From CAZFBA01 sp964517135 (GTDB lineage Bacteria > Cyanobacteriota > Vampirovibrionia > JBFMGH01): 64,000 nucleotides of DNA. Under the pieces are notes generated by a model. The model did not search any database. It was not told the origin of the DNA and saw only the letters and a program-made list of their open reading frames with translations. The DNA is taken from NCBI GenBank assembly GCA_964517135.1, contig CAZFBA010000015.1:27798-91797 (forward strand), written 5' to 3'. This document shows positions 17,689 through 27,457 of this stretch, one piece after another. The position numbers were made by a program, and so were the translations under genes. Every line of letters begins with the position of its first letter. Position 1 is the stretch's first letter.

Positions 17689-20600
17689 TTATTCTTTTAC
17701 AGTCAATCTCGAACTCACTGATGATCCACCCAGTCTTGAAGAATACATACCCTCAAGCACAGTAGGTCTTATCATATATTCACCTGGAAACTCAGGCCTT
17801 ACCAGATATTTTACTTCGTAAGAACCTGATTTCAAACGGTTCATAAAGAACGCCATATGAGTATCCTTATCCTCCTGATGAGTCCACCAGGTACGCCACC
17901 AGAAATAATCATCATCTCTTTTCATATTGAGCTTATTATCCGGATCAGTCGATACAACCTCCATACTGGATGCCTTGGGATCCTCTAAAATCAGATATTC
18001 TCCAAACTTTGATGTGTCAATGGTTAATTTAACCAGCAACAGCTCTCCTGCATAGATAGAACCCCTCAACGGAACCTCACTGTAAGTAATATTACCATCT
18101 TTATCTGTCTTTGACTTCAGCCTGAAAAGCTCTTTAGTAATCTTAACTCCATTATCATCTCTGGCAGGAATAATATCTTCAGGACTATAAATCTGATAAT
18201 AGCTAAAATCACTGGTATAATACAGAGGCCCATTACCTGTTTTCTCTATAACAAGCTGATTAGTATCAGTTATAAACCTGTCAGGTATCTCAATAACTCG
18301 TTCAGGATCAAACATATTTTCTTTATTAAATTTAAGACGCTGAACATGGTTTCCATTAACTTTTATAATAAGCTCATAATCAGGATTTTCATGTTTCATT
18401 GACTCTTTAATGTACTCTGAAAGAGCAAGAACTATAACTGACGTAGTCTTAGTATTCTCCCAGTAATTACCCTGCCTGTTATCAATCAGATAATTAACCA
18501 TCTTATCAACAATAAAAGAATCAGGTTTTACCTTAATAATAGCCCTCAGAGCAATAGCTGTTACCTCAGCAGTATTATAGTTAAAACTAATACCCAGATG
18601 CTTCAACACAGCAAAGCTAATCGCCGGAGCATTAACATCAACACGGGTCAACAGTTCATCAACAAGTTTCACAGCATATTCTTGATAACCAAGCTCACCA
18701 AAAGCCATTGACAGATAAGACAAACCAGAACTCTGAATCTTGCTGCTTTCCTGATAAAGCTTCTTCAGAACTACCTCGTTTTTCTTACCGTACAAAGAAA
18801 GCACATAACTGGCATAACAAAGATTCGTTACCTCTCTGGAATTAAGATTTATACGGTCAGCAGAACCTGCAAAGAAGTTATTCATCTCCTTTTGAACTTC
18901 ATTTCGGGCCAGATAACCCTCCAACCAGCTAACAGCATTATCAACACGTTTTCGATCTATTTTATAACCACTATCAATAGCATACTTGAGGCCATGTAAT
19001 ACATATGTAGTCATATACACATCTGCCTCTCCTTCAGTCCACCAGCCCCAGCCACCATTTGTATTCTGCATTTTGTAAAGGCGGTCAAGACCATCAGCTA
19101 CAACATCTTTGAGCTTCTTCTCTGACTTAGGTTTTAGCGGTACACCAAGAGTTTTTGATATATCACCAGCTATTAAACTGGGGAGCAACTTACTCATTGT
19201 CTGTTCAACACAGCCATATGGATAACCAATCAGGTAATCAAGACTGCCAAGTATCATACCTGCTGGCGAAGCTGTCAGCCTGACCTGCCAGTTAAGACTA
19301 CCGGGGACAATTTTTTCTGTTATCTTGTTCTCTATTGGTATTACAGCTGTATCATCAGTATTTTTCGCTGATAGCACATTAGATTTCAATATACCATACG
19401 GTAAAACATTTATGTCATGCTCAACTGCATCACCCTCTATAGCAGAAGACAGCGCAAAGGCCTGCACTTTGGCTTCACCGGCTGTAACAGCTTCTACCAT
19501 CCAGTCCTGTCTGGCTTTATCCATAGAAGCAACCTGCACAAAGGTATCGTTCTTCTTCAATGACTTAAAATTAGAGGGCAGGTTGAGCTTAAGCTGTAGA
19601 TCCTGTTTATTCTCAGTATAGTTATGCACTATCGTAGACAGAACAGCCTTATCACCCACAGTATAAAAGCGTGGAAGTGCCAGACGCACGATAATATCCT
19701 TTGTTACCAGTATATTATTAATAGCCGAGGCTACCTTTGTTTCCTGAGTAACTGCCCTTACAGTAGTTCTCCAGGTTGTAAGATTATCTGGCAGCTTAAA
19801 TTTAACTATAGCTATGCCATTTTCATCAGTAGTAACAGTAGCATTCCAGAATGCTGTATCTTTGAAGTCTTTTCTTATGCGTGGCTGTATTTTATCTCCA
19901 CCGGCTGAGTAGTTCTGTGCAAAGGAATAAGACGTCTGAACCAGATTAGGATTCTTTTGATAGAAGAACTTCTTAATATCAGGCGTATAGTCTTCTCTGA
20001 TAGCATAAATGCTTTCATCTACTACACCTACTGAAAGCTCAGCCTGCACAGGGTTACCTCTAGAATCAGTTGCTTTAATAGTATATTTTACCTCTTCCTG
20101 AGGCATGTATCGTTCTTTATCGGGTTTAATATCAAGCGTTAAGAAGTTTGTATCAGGTGATATCTTTATCATTTTAGTATCCTGATAGAACTGTTTCTCA
20201 GGCCCAACCAGTGAGACAGAAATATAAGCATTCGGCATATAATTCGCTTTGACAGGAAGTCGTATCATCATTGCCGGATCTGTTATATCTATCAGCTTAT
20301 GTTCATACAGCGTATTGCCTTCAATTGTAAGTAATGCTTGAAGGCCTTTCACAGGTTTAACCGGAGAAACTATCATGACTTTAGCTATATCTCCGGGTTG
20401 ATAGACCTTTTTATCAAGTGTGACCTGAATTTTAGGCTTTACCTCTGCTTTTGAAGCACGGTAGGCATAGTTAGAAACCCAGACATAAGAGGCTGATGTA
20501 ATCTGATTGCCCTGACTATCTTTGCTATAAGCAATGATACGGTAGGTTCGAGTTGGAGCATTAGCTGGTATTTCAAGTATAGAAGTAGCTTCTCCCTTCT

Positions 20601-22614
20601 TATCAGTAGTAACATGACTATTGGAAATAACTTTAGGATTAGTATATTCCCATTCATCCTTGTTCCAATCCCATTTCTGAAGCTGTAGATCGACTCTTCT
20701 TGACACCGGGTTCTTATCATAGTCTATTGTCCTGACGTTGACTCTTATATCCTGATCTTGGGTATAAACATAATAGTCTGTATCAAGAAACATGGCATAT
20801 TCACCTGCCACAACATTAAATCCGCCTTTACCTGTAGATGTTTTTCTGCTTATATCGGTAACTTCTGCCTCTACCCAGTATTTTTGGGCCATGGCATCAT
20901 AGTAGCTATAGAAAGAATCTTCACTAATACTAACAGGCTTTGTATCAAATGTAACCTTTGCTTCTCCGTTTTCATCAGTTGTAGCATAACCCTGTGCAAT
21001 AATTTCTCCTGAAGAATCTCCATAACGATAGCCAGTATAGTAATACATATCATCATCATCCCAGTCGTCGTAGTAAGAATAGTATTCAGGCCTGGGTATA
21101 AGTTTCCATTTAAGGCTATAGTCAGGTTTAGCATAAACAGTATATTTAACTTTTGCACCTGTTACAGGGTATCCAAAGAAATAGTTTGCCATAATAGTTG
21201 CTGTAGCTCTTGAGCCACCTATAACAAGGTCTGAAGCCGTTTTAACATCTACTTTATACTCTGGTTTACGGTATTCGCTAATTTCAAAGTAACTGTAATA
21301 TTCCTGATCGTGCAATTCAGTCTTAATGCGGTATGCACCAAGCATTGCATTTTTAGGCAGGGTTAAAAGACCGTTATAGGTACCAAATTTATTTGTTTTG
21401 AGGTTATAAACTTTCAGCGGATCATCATCCGGATTGAAGATTGTAACCTTGAGTGATTCATCCTGAAGGTTTTTAATACCCTCTTTTTCCACTGTTCTCA
21501 CTATACCTTTAAAATAGACAGTTTGGTCTGGCCGGTAAATTGGCCTGTCTGTATATACATACACCCGGTATTTATCTGATGTGTAATACCAGGCATAAGA
21601 ACCATTAACAGCAAGCGATTCACCTTTTTCTGCAAGCACAAAAAGCGAAGAATATCTATTTGAATAATCTTTATCAAATAAATATTCTGCAATGCCGTCT
21701 TTATTGGTCTGTACTGTAGCCATCAGAGCATATTTATTACTTCTATCATAGATTTTCAGCTTAACCCCGGCTTCAGGTTCAAGAGTTTCGAGGTTAACAG
21801 TTCTAAACAACATTTTTTCCGGGTCCTGTTTAGCAATAAGACCTATTTTAGTTACTCCAAACCAGTATGCATCTGAGGTTTCTCTACCATCAACTGTTGA
21901 TTTAGCCTCTGCTACAAGAAGATAACTGCCTTCAGAAAGACGGCTATCGAAGCTAACATTATTACGGGCGTAATCATCACTGCCATAGATTACCTTCTGT
22001 TCCCAGGTTTTTACAGGTTCATTGTCTTTTGTTATCTCTGATACAAAGTCATAAGAACCATAATAATAGTTTCCAATAAGGAAGTTAAAATAGTTATCAG
22101 TATTAATCTCTTTCTTTTTCAGCATTTTTACAGGGTCAAAGCGATACAGTTTAAACTGAACATCTTTAATAGCTGAAGATGTAAACCACAAATACGGGTG
22201 TTCCTGTGTTGTATAAACCTTTGTATTAGATGCAAGGTCTAAACTGGGTGACAGAAAATACAGTTTGAACTGCTCAATCTTTTTTATTTTGTTTTCTGAA
22301 ACTTTTATATTCCATTGTGATTGTGAATTATAGCCGTCTGCCCTGACTCTCAGGCTATAGTTACCAACTGGAAGGCCATCAATCCTGAATTTGCCATCTT
22401 TATCAACGTATGAAGCTCTAACCACATTACCATAGGCTATAACACGTGCGTTTGCTTCTTTAACATTATCAGTATTAAAGACAGCATCATAACCTTCTTT
22501 GGCACTCGCTTCAAGTATAACAGACCCTACTATACTACCACGGGGCTTTTCTACAAGCAAGCCTACTGCTGCCAGTGCTATCAAAACCGTTAGTGTAACA
22601 ACCCATTTAAGCAT
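17689..22614 (-). CDS. Bacterial alpha-2-macroglobulin with thioester
   Basis: 1641-aa exported protein, normal for the family. It has an N-terminal signal or anchor (residues 4-20), a carboxypeptidase-regulatory-like beta domain near 30-115, MG-type domains including YVYTDRPIYRPDQTVYFKG, an acidic Tyr/Asp-rich insertion (YYDDWDDDDMYYY), and the thioester CVEQ with Cys1135 and Gln1138 (YGCVEQTMS) followed by the alpha-toroid repeat region. Members trap proteases covalently in the periplasm. AAGAGGAT precedes the ATG. It sits between an exported AMMECR1 protein and VanW and is divergent from a transpeptidase gene; bacterial macroglobulins are often next to PbpC, so the association with a wall enzyme is kept although the partner differs. 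Confidence 0.95.
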   Translation of the reverse strand: MLKWVVTLTVLIALAAVGLLVEKPRGSIVGSVILEASAKEGYDAVFNTDNVKEANARVIAYGNVVRASYVDKDGKFRIDGLPVGNYSLRVRADGYNSQSQWNIKVSENKIKKIEQFKLYFLSPSLDLASNTKVYTTQEHPYLWFTSSAIKDVQFKLYRFDPVKMLKKKEINTDNYFNFLIGNYYYGSYDFVSEITKDNEPVKTWEQKVIYGSDDYARNNVSFDSRLSEGSYLLVAEAKSTVDGRETSDAYWFGVTKIGLIAKQDPEKMLFRTVNLETLEPEAGVKLKIYDRSNKYALMATVQTNKDGIAEYLFDKDYSNRYSSLFVLAEKGESLAVNGSYAWYYTSDKYRVYVYTDRPIYRPDQTVYFKGIVRTVEKEGIKNLQDESLKVTIFNPDDDPLKVYNLKTNKFGTYNGLLTLPKNAMLGAYRIKTELHDQEYYSYFEISEYRKPEYKVDVKTASDLVIGGSRATATIMANYFFGYPVTGAKVKYTVYAKPDYSLKWKLIPRPEYYSYYDDWDDDDMYYYTGYRYGDSSGEIIAQGYATTDENGEAKVTFDTKPVSISEDSFYSYYDAMAQKYWVEAEVTDISRKTSTGKGGFNVVAGEYAMFLDTDYYVYTQDQDIRVNVRTIDYDKNPVSRRVDLQLQKWDWNKDEWEYTNPKVISNSHVTTDKKGEATSILEIPANAPTRTYRIIAYSKDSQGNQITSASYVWVSNYAYRASKAEVKPKIQVTLDKKVYQPGDIAKVMIVSPVKPVKGLQALLTIEGNTLYEHKLIDITDPAMMIRLPVKANYMPNAYISVSLVGPEKQFYQDTKMIKISPDTNFLTLDIKPDKERYMPQEEVKYTIKATDSRGNPVQAELSVGVVDESIYAIREDYTPDIKKFFYQKNPNLVQTSYSFAQNYSAGGDKIQPRIRKDFKDTAFWNATVTTDENGIAIVKFKLPDNLTTWRTTVRAVTQETKVASAINNILVTKDIIVRLALPRFYTVGDKAVLSTIVHNYTENKQDLQLKLNLPSNFKSLKKNDTFVQVASMDKARQDWMVEAVTAGEAKVQAFALSSAIEGDAVEHDINVLPYGILKSNVLSAKNTDDTAVIPIENKITEKIVPGSLNWQVRLTASPAGMILGSLDYLIGYPYGCVEQTMSKLLPSLIAGDISKTLGVPLKPKSEKKLKDVVADGLDRLYKMQNTNGGWGWWTEGEADVYMTTYVLHGLKYAIDSGYKIDRKRVDNAVSWLEGYLARNEVQKEMNNFFAGSADRINLNSREVTNLCYASYVLSLYGKKNEVVLKKLYQESSKIQSSGLSYLSMAFGELGYQEYAVKLVDELLTRVDVNAPAISFAVLKHLGISFNYNTAEVTAIALRAIIKVKPDSFIVDKMVNYLIDNRQGNYWENTKTTSVIVLALSEYIKESMKHENPDYELIIKVNGNHVQRLKFNKENMFDPERVIEIPDRFITDTNQLVIEKTGNGPLYYTSDFSYYQIYSPEDIIPARDDNGVKITKELFRLKSKTDKDGNITYSEVPLRGSIYAGELLLVKLTIDTSKFGEYLILEDPKASSMEVVSTDPDNKLNMKRDDDYFWWRTWWTHQEDKDTHMAFFMNRLKSGSYEVKYLVRPEFPGEYMIRPTVLEGMYSSRLGGSSVSSRLTVKE

Positions 22615-22630
22615 TTTATAATCCTCTTAA

Positions 22631-23221
22631 TTATTCTTTATAAACACCTGTAACCAGCCTGAAAAGATTAAAAGGTTCTCCAGGCTGTATTCCTGCTTTT
22701 AGTTTACATTGAACCATTTGATAGTGGGCATCTATAGCCTCTCCTGGCATCAATATACCTGATTTGCCACCCGAAGTTACCATCATACCATTAACAAGCG
22801 GATTCACTTCCTTGGTAGAAGAAACAGGCTCAATACGCCTTACAATAGTAACCTGTAGCTTTAGATCTTTTATTTCTGAGAGTTTAACAGGCTCATAGCG
22901 ATAATCTCTTTTTACAGAGCCTATTGCTGCGTTAATAATAGCCTCTTTCAGCCCCACCCCGGGGTATAACTCTCCCCAGCATCCTCTTGATTTCTTTTCA
23001 GAATCAAGAAGTGTCACAAATACCCCCAGAACCTTTTCTGACGGAGCCTGCTTCAGTGGAAAACTTTTATAATCCACCGCTTCGCCCTTCAGGTGGCTTT
23101 CTACCGCTATCCGTGCCAGCTGCACATAAGTCAAACCAGCACAATACACCGGACTGTTTACACCGGCCAGCGCAAATACTATACTTATAAAAATAATCAG
23201 TTTAAAAAACGTCCTGAGCAT
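22631..23221 (-). CDS. Exported AMMECR1-domain protein
   Basis: 196 aa from the ATG at 23221, which has AGGAG 2 nt upstream and begins the hydrophobic signal (LRTFFKLIIFISIVFALAG); the frame is open 10 codons further, but that start lacks a site. The AMMECR1 fold is recognised from GVFVTLLD, the RGCWGELYPG motif (canonical RGCIG) and EAIINAAIGSVKRDYRYEPV. AMMECR1 proteins are usually cytoplasmic and of uncertain role, often beside MEMO and radical-SAM genes; a secreted version leading a macroglobulin-VanW operon is unusual. The family cysteine in RGC is retained. Confidence 0.8.
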   Translation of the reverse strand: MLRTFFKLIIFISIVFALAGVNSPVYCAGLTYVQLARIAVESHLKGEAVDYKSFPLKQAPSEKVLGVFVTLLDSEKKSRGCWGELYPGVGLKEAIINAAIGSVKRDYRYEPVKLSEIKDLKLQVTIVRRIEPVSSTKEVNPLVNGMMVTSGGKSGILMPGEAIDAHYQMVQCKLKAGIQPGEPFNLFRLVTGVYKE

Positions 23222-23237
23222 AACTCCTGCAATTGAG

Positions 23238-24218
23238 ATGTACCATACCATTTTATCTAATAATAAAAATCTTTATACGAAATTTTCACGAAGAAAATTT
23301 TTGATAATGCTTGCAGCCCTGCCATTTCTGGCAGGATTTGATTTTAAAAATGAAACGTTTGATGATGAACTCAAAACCGCCGTTTCTAACCGGGGAATCG
23401 CACTAATAGCAGACATTCAAACAGGGCTGCTCACTGGATGCTCCGCAATGCAAAGAGCGATAAAAGGCTACCCGATCGGGTCACTAGCTAAAATCATCAC
23501 AGCTACAGCACTGCTGGAAGAAAAAATCATCCATAAAGACCACAAATACTACTGCAAAGGATTCGACATTAGAGGCAACAGAAAAATAAACTGCTGGAAC
23601 CCGAACGGCCATGGCATAATGACCCTTGAAACAGCTATCAAAGAATCCTGTAACCTCTATTTTCTCAATCAGGCAAGAAAAATAGCCCCCTGTGACCTGC
23701 TAAAATATTACTACACCTTTAAACTCGATCGACCAGAACTAAAGAGTGAAAGTACTATACCCCCGGCTAACTTTCTGCCCCCAAACGGATTAACCGAACA
23801 GCTGGCCCTGGGAACCGATAGAAACCTGCTGCTAACCCCCGCTAACATACTGAACCTCAGCTGCACCATAGCCCGCAATGGCATCTACATACCGCTATGG
23901 CGCACAACTCCACCAGCAACAGAAGAAATCATAACAGTCAGCTCACATACAATGAAAGCAATACAAAGCGGAATGAAAGGCGCTGCCAGTACAGGCACTG
24001 CTAAACTTCTAAACGAAAAAGGTTTCAGGGCCGCCGCCAAAACAGGCACAGCCCCCATTAAAGCTGAAAAAACCTGCGGCTGGTGCACAGGATACCTGCC
24101 ATATGACAACCCACGCCTCGCTTTCTGCGTATTCGTTAATGAAGGTACAGGCTTCTCTGACGCAGTACCACTTGCAGTAAAGGTACTTAATATATGCAAA
24201 CAAAAAAATCTCTTTTAA
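23238..24218 (+). CDS. Penicillin-binding transpeptidase-like protein
   Basis: 326 aa. The three serine-acyltransferase motifs are present and well spaced: S82-L-A-K85 (SxxK), S137-C-N139 (SxN) and K268-T-G-T271. There is no glycosyltransferase or dimerisation domain, so this is a single transpeptidase or D,D-peptidase module. The N-terminus SRRKFLIMLAALPFLAG resembles a Tat signal with its twin arginine. Several cysteines are scattered through the domain. The start is 16 bp from the divergent AMMECR1 gene, so the promoters must overlap the opposing coding starts. It overlaps spoIID by 25 bp, implying coupled expression. Confidence 0.88.
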   Translation: MYHTILSNNKNLYTKFSRRKFLIMLAALPFLAGFDFKNETFDDELKTAVSNRGIALIADIQTGLLTGCSAMQRAIKGYPIGSLAKIITATALLEEKIIHKDHKYYCKGFDIRGNRKINCWNPNGHGIMTLETAIKESCNLYFLNQARKIAPCDLLKYYYTFKLDRPELKSESTIPPANFLPPNGLTEQLALGTDRNLLLTPANILNLSCTIARNGIYIPLWRTTPPATEEIITVSSHTMKAIQSGMKGAASTGTAKLLNEKGFRAAAKTGTAPIKAEKTCGWCTGYLPYDNPRLAFCVFVNEGTGFSDAVPLAVKVLNICKQKNLF

Positions 24219-25348
24219 CATGTATATCATGTGTTGTATACAGCTTCTGGCTGTTGATAGCTATCAGCAATCCGGCAGGCTCAACAGAACCACAAAATAC
24301 CGTCAGGGTAGAGCTTTTTAGCACCCGGAGAATACAACACATATGTGTTAGTTCTCAAGCCAAAATAAACGAACTCAACACATACATCAAAAACGGGAGC
24401 TGTATTAAACCTGACCATAAACATTTAAAACTCTCTGATAACACTACATCACTTACAAACAGTCTGCCGGCAGATATCACACTGGCCCATGAAACTCAGG
24501 GTAAACTGTGTATTACAGTAAATAACTCTCAAAGATGCTATACAGGTACAATAGAAATTAAAAATAACAATAAAAGTCTTACAATTTTTAATAATACTCC
24601 TATTGAAGATTATATTCTATCAGTTACAGGAAGCGAACTACCCCCTGGCTGGCCAGAAGAAGCAGTAAAAGCACAGGCAATCGCAATACATACATACTTA
24701 AAATACCTGCAAAACAAACGTCTTAATATTAAAGATAGCACTCAAAATCAGTCATACAGAGGGATAGATGGTATAAACCCGGCTTATACAAAGGCTGTTA
24801 AAACAGTGCAAAACATCATTATAATAGATTCTCAGGGGCAACCAATTGAAGCATTATACCACTCAACCTGCGGAGGCAAAACACTCAACAACGAAGATGT
24901 TTTCAGGGGTGAACCTGTCAGCTATCTCAGAGAGGTTATCTGCCCATACGATAAAGATTCAAATTTCTATATGGCAAAATACTTTTCTATCAAAAAAGAC
25001 CGCCTTATTGAGATTGCAGGCCACCCTGATATAGAGTTCGTAAGAAAAAAAAACCACGACATTCAGGCTATAAGAGCAGGTAACAGGTTATTTTCAGCAT
25101 ATCAGTTCTGGCTCAAGCTCGGGAAAAATCTCGGCTGGGGTGCAGTGCCGGGTGTCAAGTATAAAATCAACTGCCACAAGAATAATTGCGAAATTATATC
25201 AAGAGGGGCAGGGCATGCAACAGGACTCTGTCAGTGGGGAGCAAGAGGAATGGCAGAAAAGGGCTTCCATTATGAAGACATTTTGAAGTATTATTATAGT
25301 AATATCAGGTTACATAATAATAACAATGAATATTACTCAACAAAATAA
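24194..25348 (+). CDS. SpoIID/LytB-domain peptidoglycan protein
   Basis: 384 aa with an N-terminal signal peptide. The SpoIID domain is clear: TPIEDYILSVTGSELPPGWP, EAVKAQAIAIHTYLKY, the cysteine-containing YHSTCGGKT, and the C-terminal GAGHATGLCQWGARGMAEKG. SpoIID-type proteins cleave or bind glycan strands; they occur in non-sporulating bacteria including cyanobacteria, so this does not imply sporulation. The transpeptidase gene overlaps its start, and the pair probably acts together on wall structure. Confidence 0.92.
   Translation: MQTKKSLLTCISCVVYSFWLLIAISNPAGSTEPQNTVRVELFSTRRIQHICVSSQAKINELNTYIKNGSCIKPDHKHLKLSDNTTSLTNSLPADITLAHETQGKLCITVNNSQRCYTGTIEIKNNNKSLTIFNNTPIEDYILSVTGSELPPGWPEEAVKAQAIAIHTYLKYLQNKRLNIKDSTQNQSYRGIDGINPAYTKAVKTVQNIIIIDSQGQPIEALYHSTCGGKTLNNEDVFRGEPVSYLREVICPYDKDSNFYMAKYFSIKKDRLIEIAGHPDIEFVRKKNHDIQAIRAGNRLFSAYQFWLKLGKNLGWGAVPGVKYKINCHKNNCEIISRGAGHATGLCQWGARGMAEKGFHYEDILKYYYSNIRLHNNNNEYYSTK
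24336..24349. repeat. Dispersed palindrome AACACATATGTGTT inside spoIID-like gene
   Basis: Perfect 14-bp palindrome of the AAYACATATGTRTT family, within the coding sequence near codons 48-52. Its presence inside a gene argues against a purely promoter-linked role for the family. Confidence 0.7.
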
Positions 25349-25359
25349 GGAATTAACCA

Positions 25360-26298
25360 ATGAAAGTTCTATCTCTGGGCAGCATTTGTTTGGATATACT
25401 GATACAAAACCTCGATGAACTGCCAGCACCCAACCACGCCGTTCAAGTGGATTCCATTAAAGTGCTTGGTGGCGGCGGTGCTCTAAACTCAGCCGTAGCC
25501 ATGAATCGCCTTGGTTTGCAAAGTTTCGTCATGGGTGAAATAGGCAACGACTATGCAGGAACCATAATAAGGCATATCCTGAAGGAAGAAGGCGTCAATG
25601 ACTGCTATATACTCAACAGAGAAAATAAATATACTTCTATAGTAAATGTCTTAATCACCAGAGACGGAGATAGAAGCTTTATATGCAACCCTGGCAACTA
25701 TATCAACCTTTCAATCAATGATTATAACTGGGATTTGCTGGATAACTTTGATGTAATACTCGTCGGATCATGCTTTATTCTTGACGGTCTTCTGCCTGAT
25801 CTGCCTTCTCTGCTGCAAAAATGCCGTGACAAAAACGTTTTAAGCATTGTAGATACTGTATGGTTGACCCGGCCAAATCAGCATTTGATCGTTCCTGCTT
25901 TGCCTTATATTGATTATTTTACTCCAAGCTATGAAGAAGCACAGGTTATATCAGGCAAAAAACACATTCAAGACGTCATTAACTGGTTTACAGATAAAGG
26001 TAGTCAAAATATTATACTCAAAATGGATAAAAACGGCAGTTATATCAAAACAAAGACCATATCAGAACATATTCCAGCAGTTCCTGTAGAACTGGTAGAC
26101 TCTACCGGTGCAGGAGACTGCTTTCTGGCAGGGTTCATAAAAGGGCTTGCCTGCGGATATAACACAGTGAAATGCGTCCAGCTGGGCAACGCTGCAGGGG
26201 CGATGTGCGTTCAAAAAGTAGGGGCATACTCAGGCATAAGCAATTTTGACGATCTATTCAATCATTATTACTCTCAATACAACAAGTTAACCGTATAA
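25360..26298 (+). CDS. PfkB-family sugar kinase
   Basis: 312-aa cytoplasmic kinase of the ribokinase/PfkB superfamily. The N-terminal GGGGALNSAVAMNRLG substrate-binding block and the C-terminal DSTGAGDCFLAGFIKG signature are present; Asp253 is the expected catalytic base. Substrate cannot be assigned: the sequence fits ribokinase, fructokinase and related nucleoside kinases. It starts 11 bp after the SpoIID gene and may be carried on the same transcript without functional connection. Confidence 0.9.
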   Translation: MKVLSLGSICLDILIQNLDELPAPNHAVQVDSIKVLGGGGALNSAVAMNRLGLQSFVMGEIGNDYAGTIIRHILKEEGVNDCYILNRENKYTSIVNVLITRDGDRSFICNPGNYINLSINDYNWDLLDNFDVILVGSCFILDGLLPDLPSLLQKCRDKNVLSIVDTVWLTRPNQHLIVPALPYIDYFTPSYEEAQVISGKKHIQDVINWFTDKGSQNIILKMDKNGSYIKTKTISEHIPAVPVELVDSTGAGDCFLAGFIKGLACGYNTVKCVQLGNAAGAMCVQKVGAYSGISNFDDLFNHYYSQYNKLTV

Positions 26299-26489
26299 TA
26301 CATCTATATAACACTATCAATAAGCACATACCGTCATAATCCATGCCAAAAGCTTTACCAGCTTTAAAAAAAAATGGTTATAGATTTTTCAACAATAATG
26401 CCTGTAACATTCTCTTTAATAATTTGTAAAAATTCACAAATCATATATACTTATAAAAAGTAAGTGACAATACATTGCCGGGGCAGACA

Positions 26490-27443
26490 ATGGAGCAAAA
26501 AGATAAGTTTTCAATTAAATTTTATGGCGTACGGGGCAGTCATCCCAATCCATCCGGATATACCTTGAAATACGGGGGTAACACATCCTGCGTAGAAATA
26601 AAAGTCAATGGACACAGGGTTATTATCGATGCCGGAACAGGTATCATTAATCTGGGCAATGAACTTATAAAAGAATTTATTTCCAGCGGTACAAATAACC
26701 TGGATCGTAAGCCTATTACACTTACCATGCTCTTCAGTCACACGCATCATGACCATATTCAGGGTTTTCCTTTCTTTAAACCGGCCTTCATCGGCACCTC
26801 AGCCCTGTATATGTTCGGTGCAAAAAGTCTCAATGTTGATTTTGCTGAAACTCTTTCACACTCAATGTTTACACCCTTCTTCCCTGTGGATCTGGGCGAA
26901 ATGGCAGCACAAATGCATATCAGAAACTTCAAAGAGACTGAAATGCTTCTACTCTATCCTAACAAAAAAGAACCAGAAGTCAGAAATATTTACAAATCCG
27001 ATTCAGAACCTATACCTGATAATGTAGCTAAAATAACTACCTTCAAGAGCTATGCACACCCTAAAGATGGCGTATTAATCTTTAGAGTAGACTGGAAAGG
27101 CAAAAGTGTTGTCTATGCATCAGATAAAGAAAGTTATATAGGAGGAGATAGCCGGCTGGCAACATTTGCCCGCAATGCTGATATCCTTATTCACGATACA
27201 CAATACCTGCTCGATGATTATAGTTCACCCATCACGCCCAAGCAGGGTTATGGCCACAGTACACCTGAAATGGCCGTCGAAGCAACAAATAGCGCTAATG
27301 CTAAAACACTCGTTATGTTCCACTATGACCCCTCTTACGATGATGAAACCATTCAACAGGCCGAAAAGAATACTCAAAAAATCTATCCTGATACCATTGC
27401 AGCTTATGAGGGGTTAGAATTAAACCTGCTACCAGAAGATTAA
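26490..27443 (+). CDS. Metallo-beta-lactamase fold hydrolase
   Basis: About 317 aa. The metal site HTHHDHIQG (HxHxDH) is intact, with further ligands in VYASDKES, ILIHDTQYL and the GHSTPEMAVE segment. The opening FYGVRGSHPNPSGYTLKYGGNTSCVEI is characteristic of a cytoplasmic MBL subfamily related to RNase Z and PhnP-type phosphodiesterases. The ATG at 26490 preceded by GGGGCAG is preferred to the in-frame TTG at 26475. The 176-bp upstream spacer is AT-rich and likely holds its promoter. Exact substrate unknown. Confidence 0.88.
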   Translation: MEQKDKFSIKFYGVRGSHPNPSGYTLKYGGNTSCVEIKVNGHRVIIDAGTGIINLGNELIKEFISSGTNNLDRKPITLTMLFSHTHHDHIQGFPFFKPAFIGTSALYMFGAKSLNVDFAETLSHSMFTPFFPVDLGEMAAQMHIRNFKETEMLLLYPNKKEPEVRNIYKSDSEPIPDNVAKITTFKSYAHPKDGVLIFRVDWKGKSVVYASDKESYIGGDSRLATFARNADILIHDTQYLLDDYSSPITPKQGYGHSTPEMAVEATNSANAKTLVMFHYDPSYDDETIQQAEKNTQKIYPDTIAAYEGLELNLLPED

Positions 27444-27457
27444 AGGTATCTATCATA

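Noticed and set aside
24194..25348. Sporulation, suggested by the SpoIID domain
   Set aside because: No other sporulation gene is present and the domain is widespread in non-spore-formers.
26349..26365. AAAGCT/AGCTTT hairpin after the PfkB gene
   Set aside because: Followed by A residues on the coding strand, so it is not a terminator; the stem is only 6 bp.
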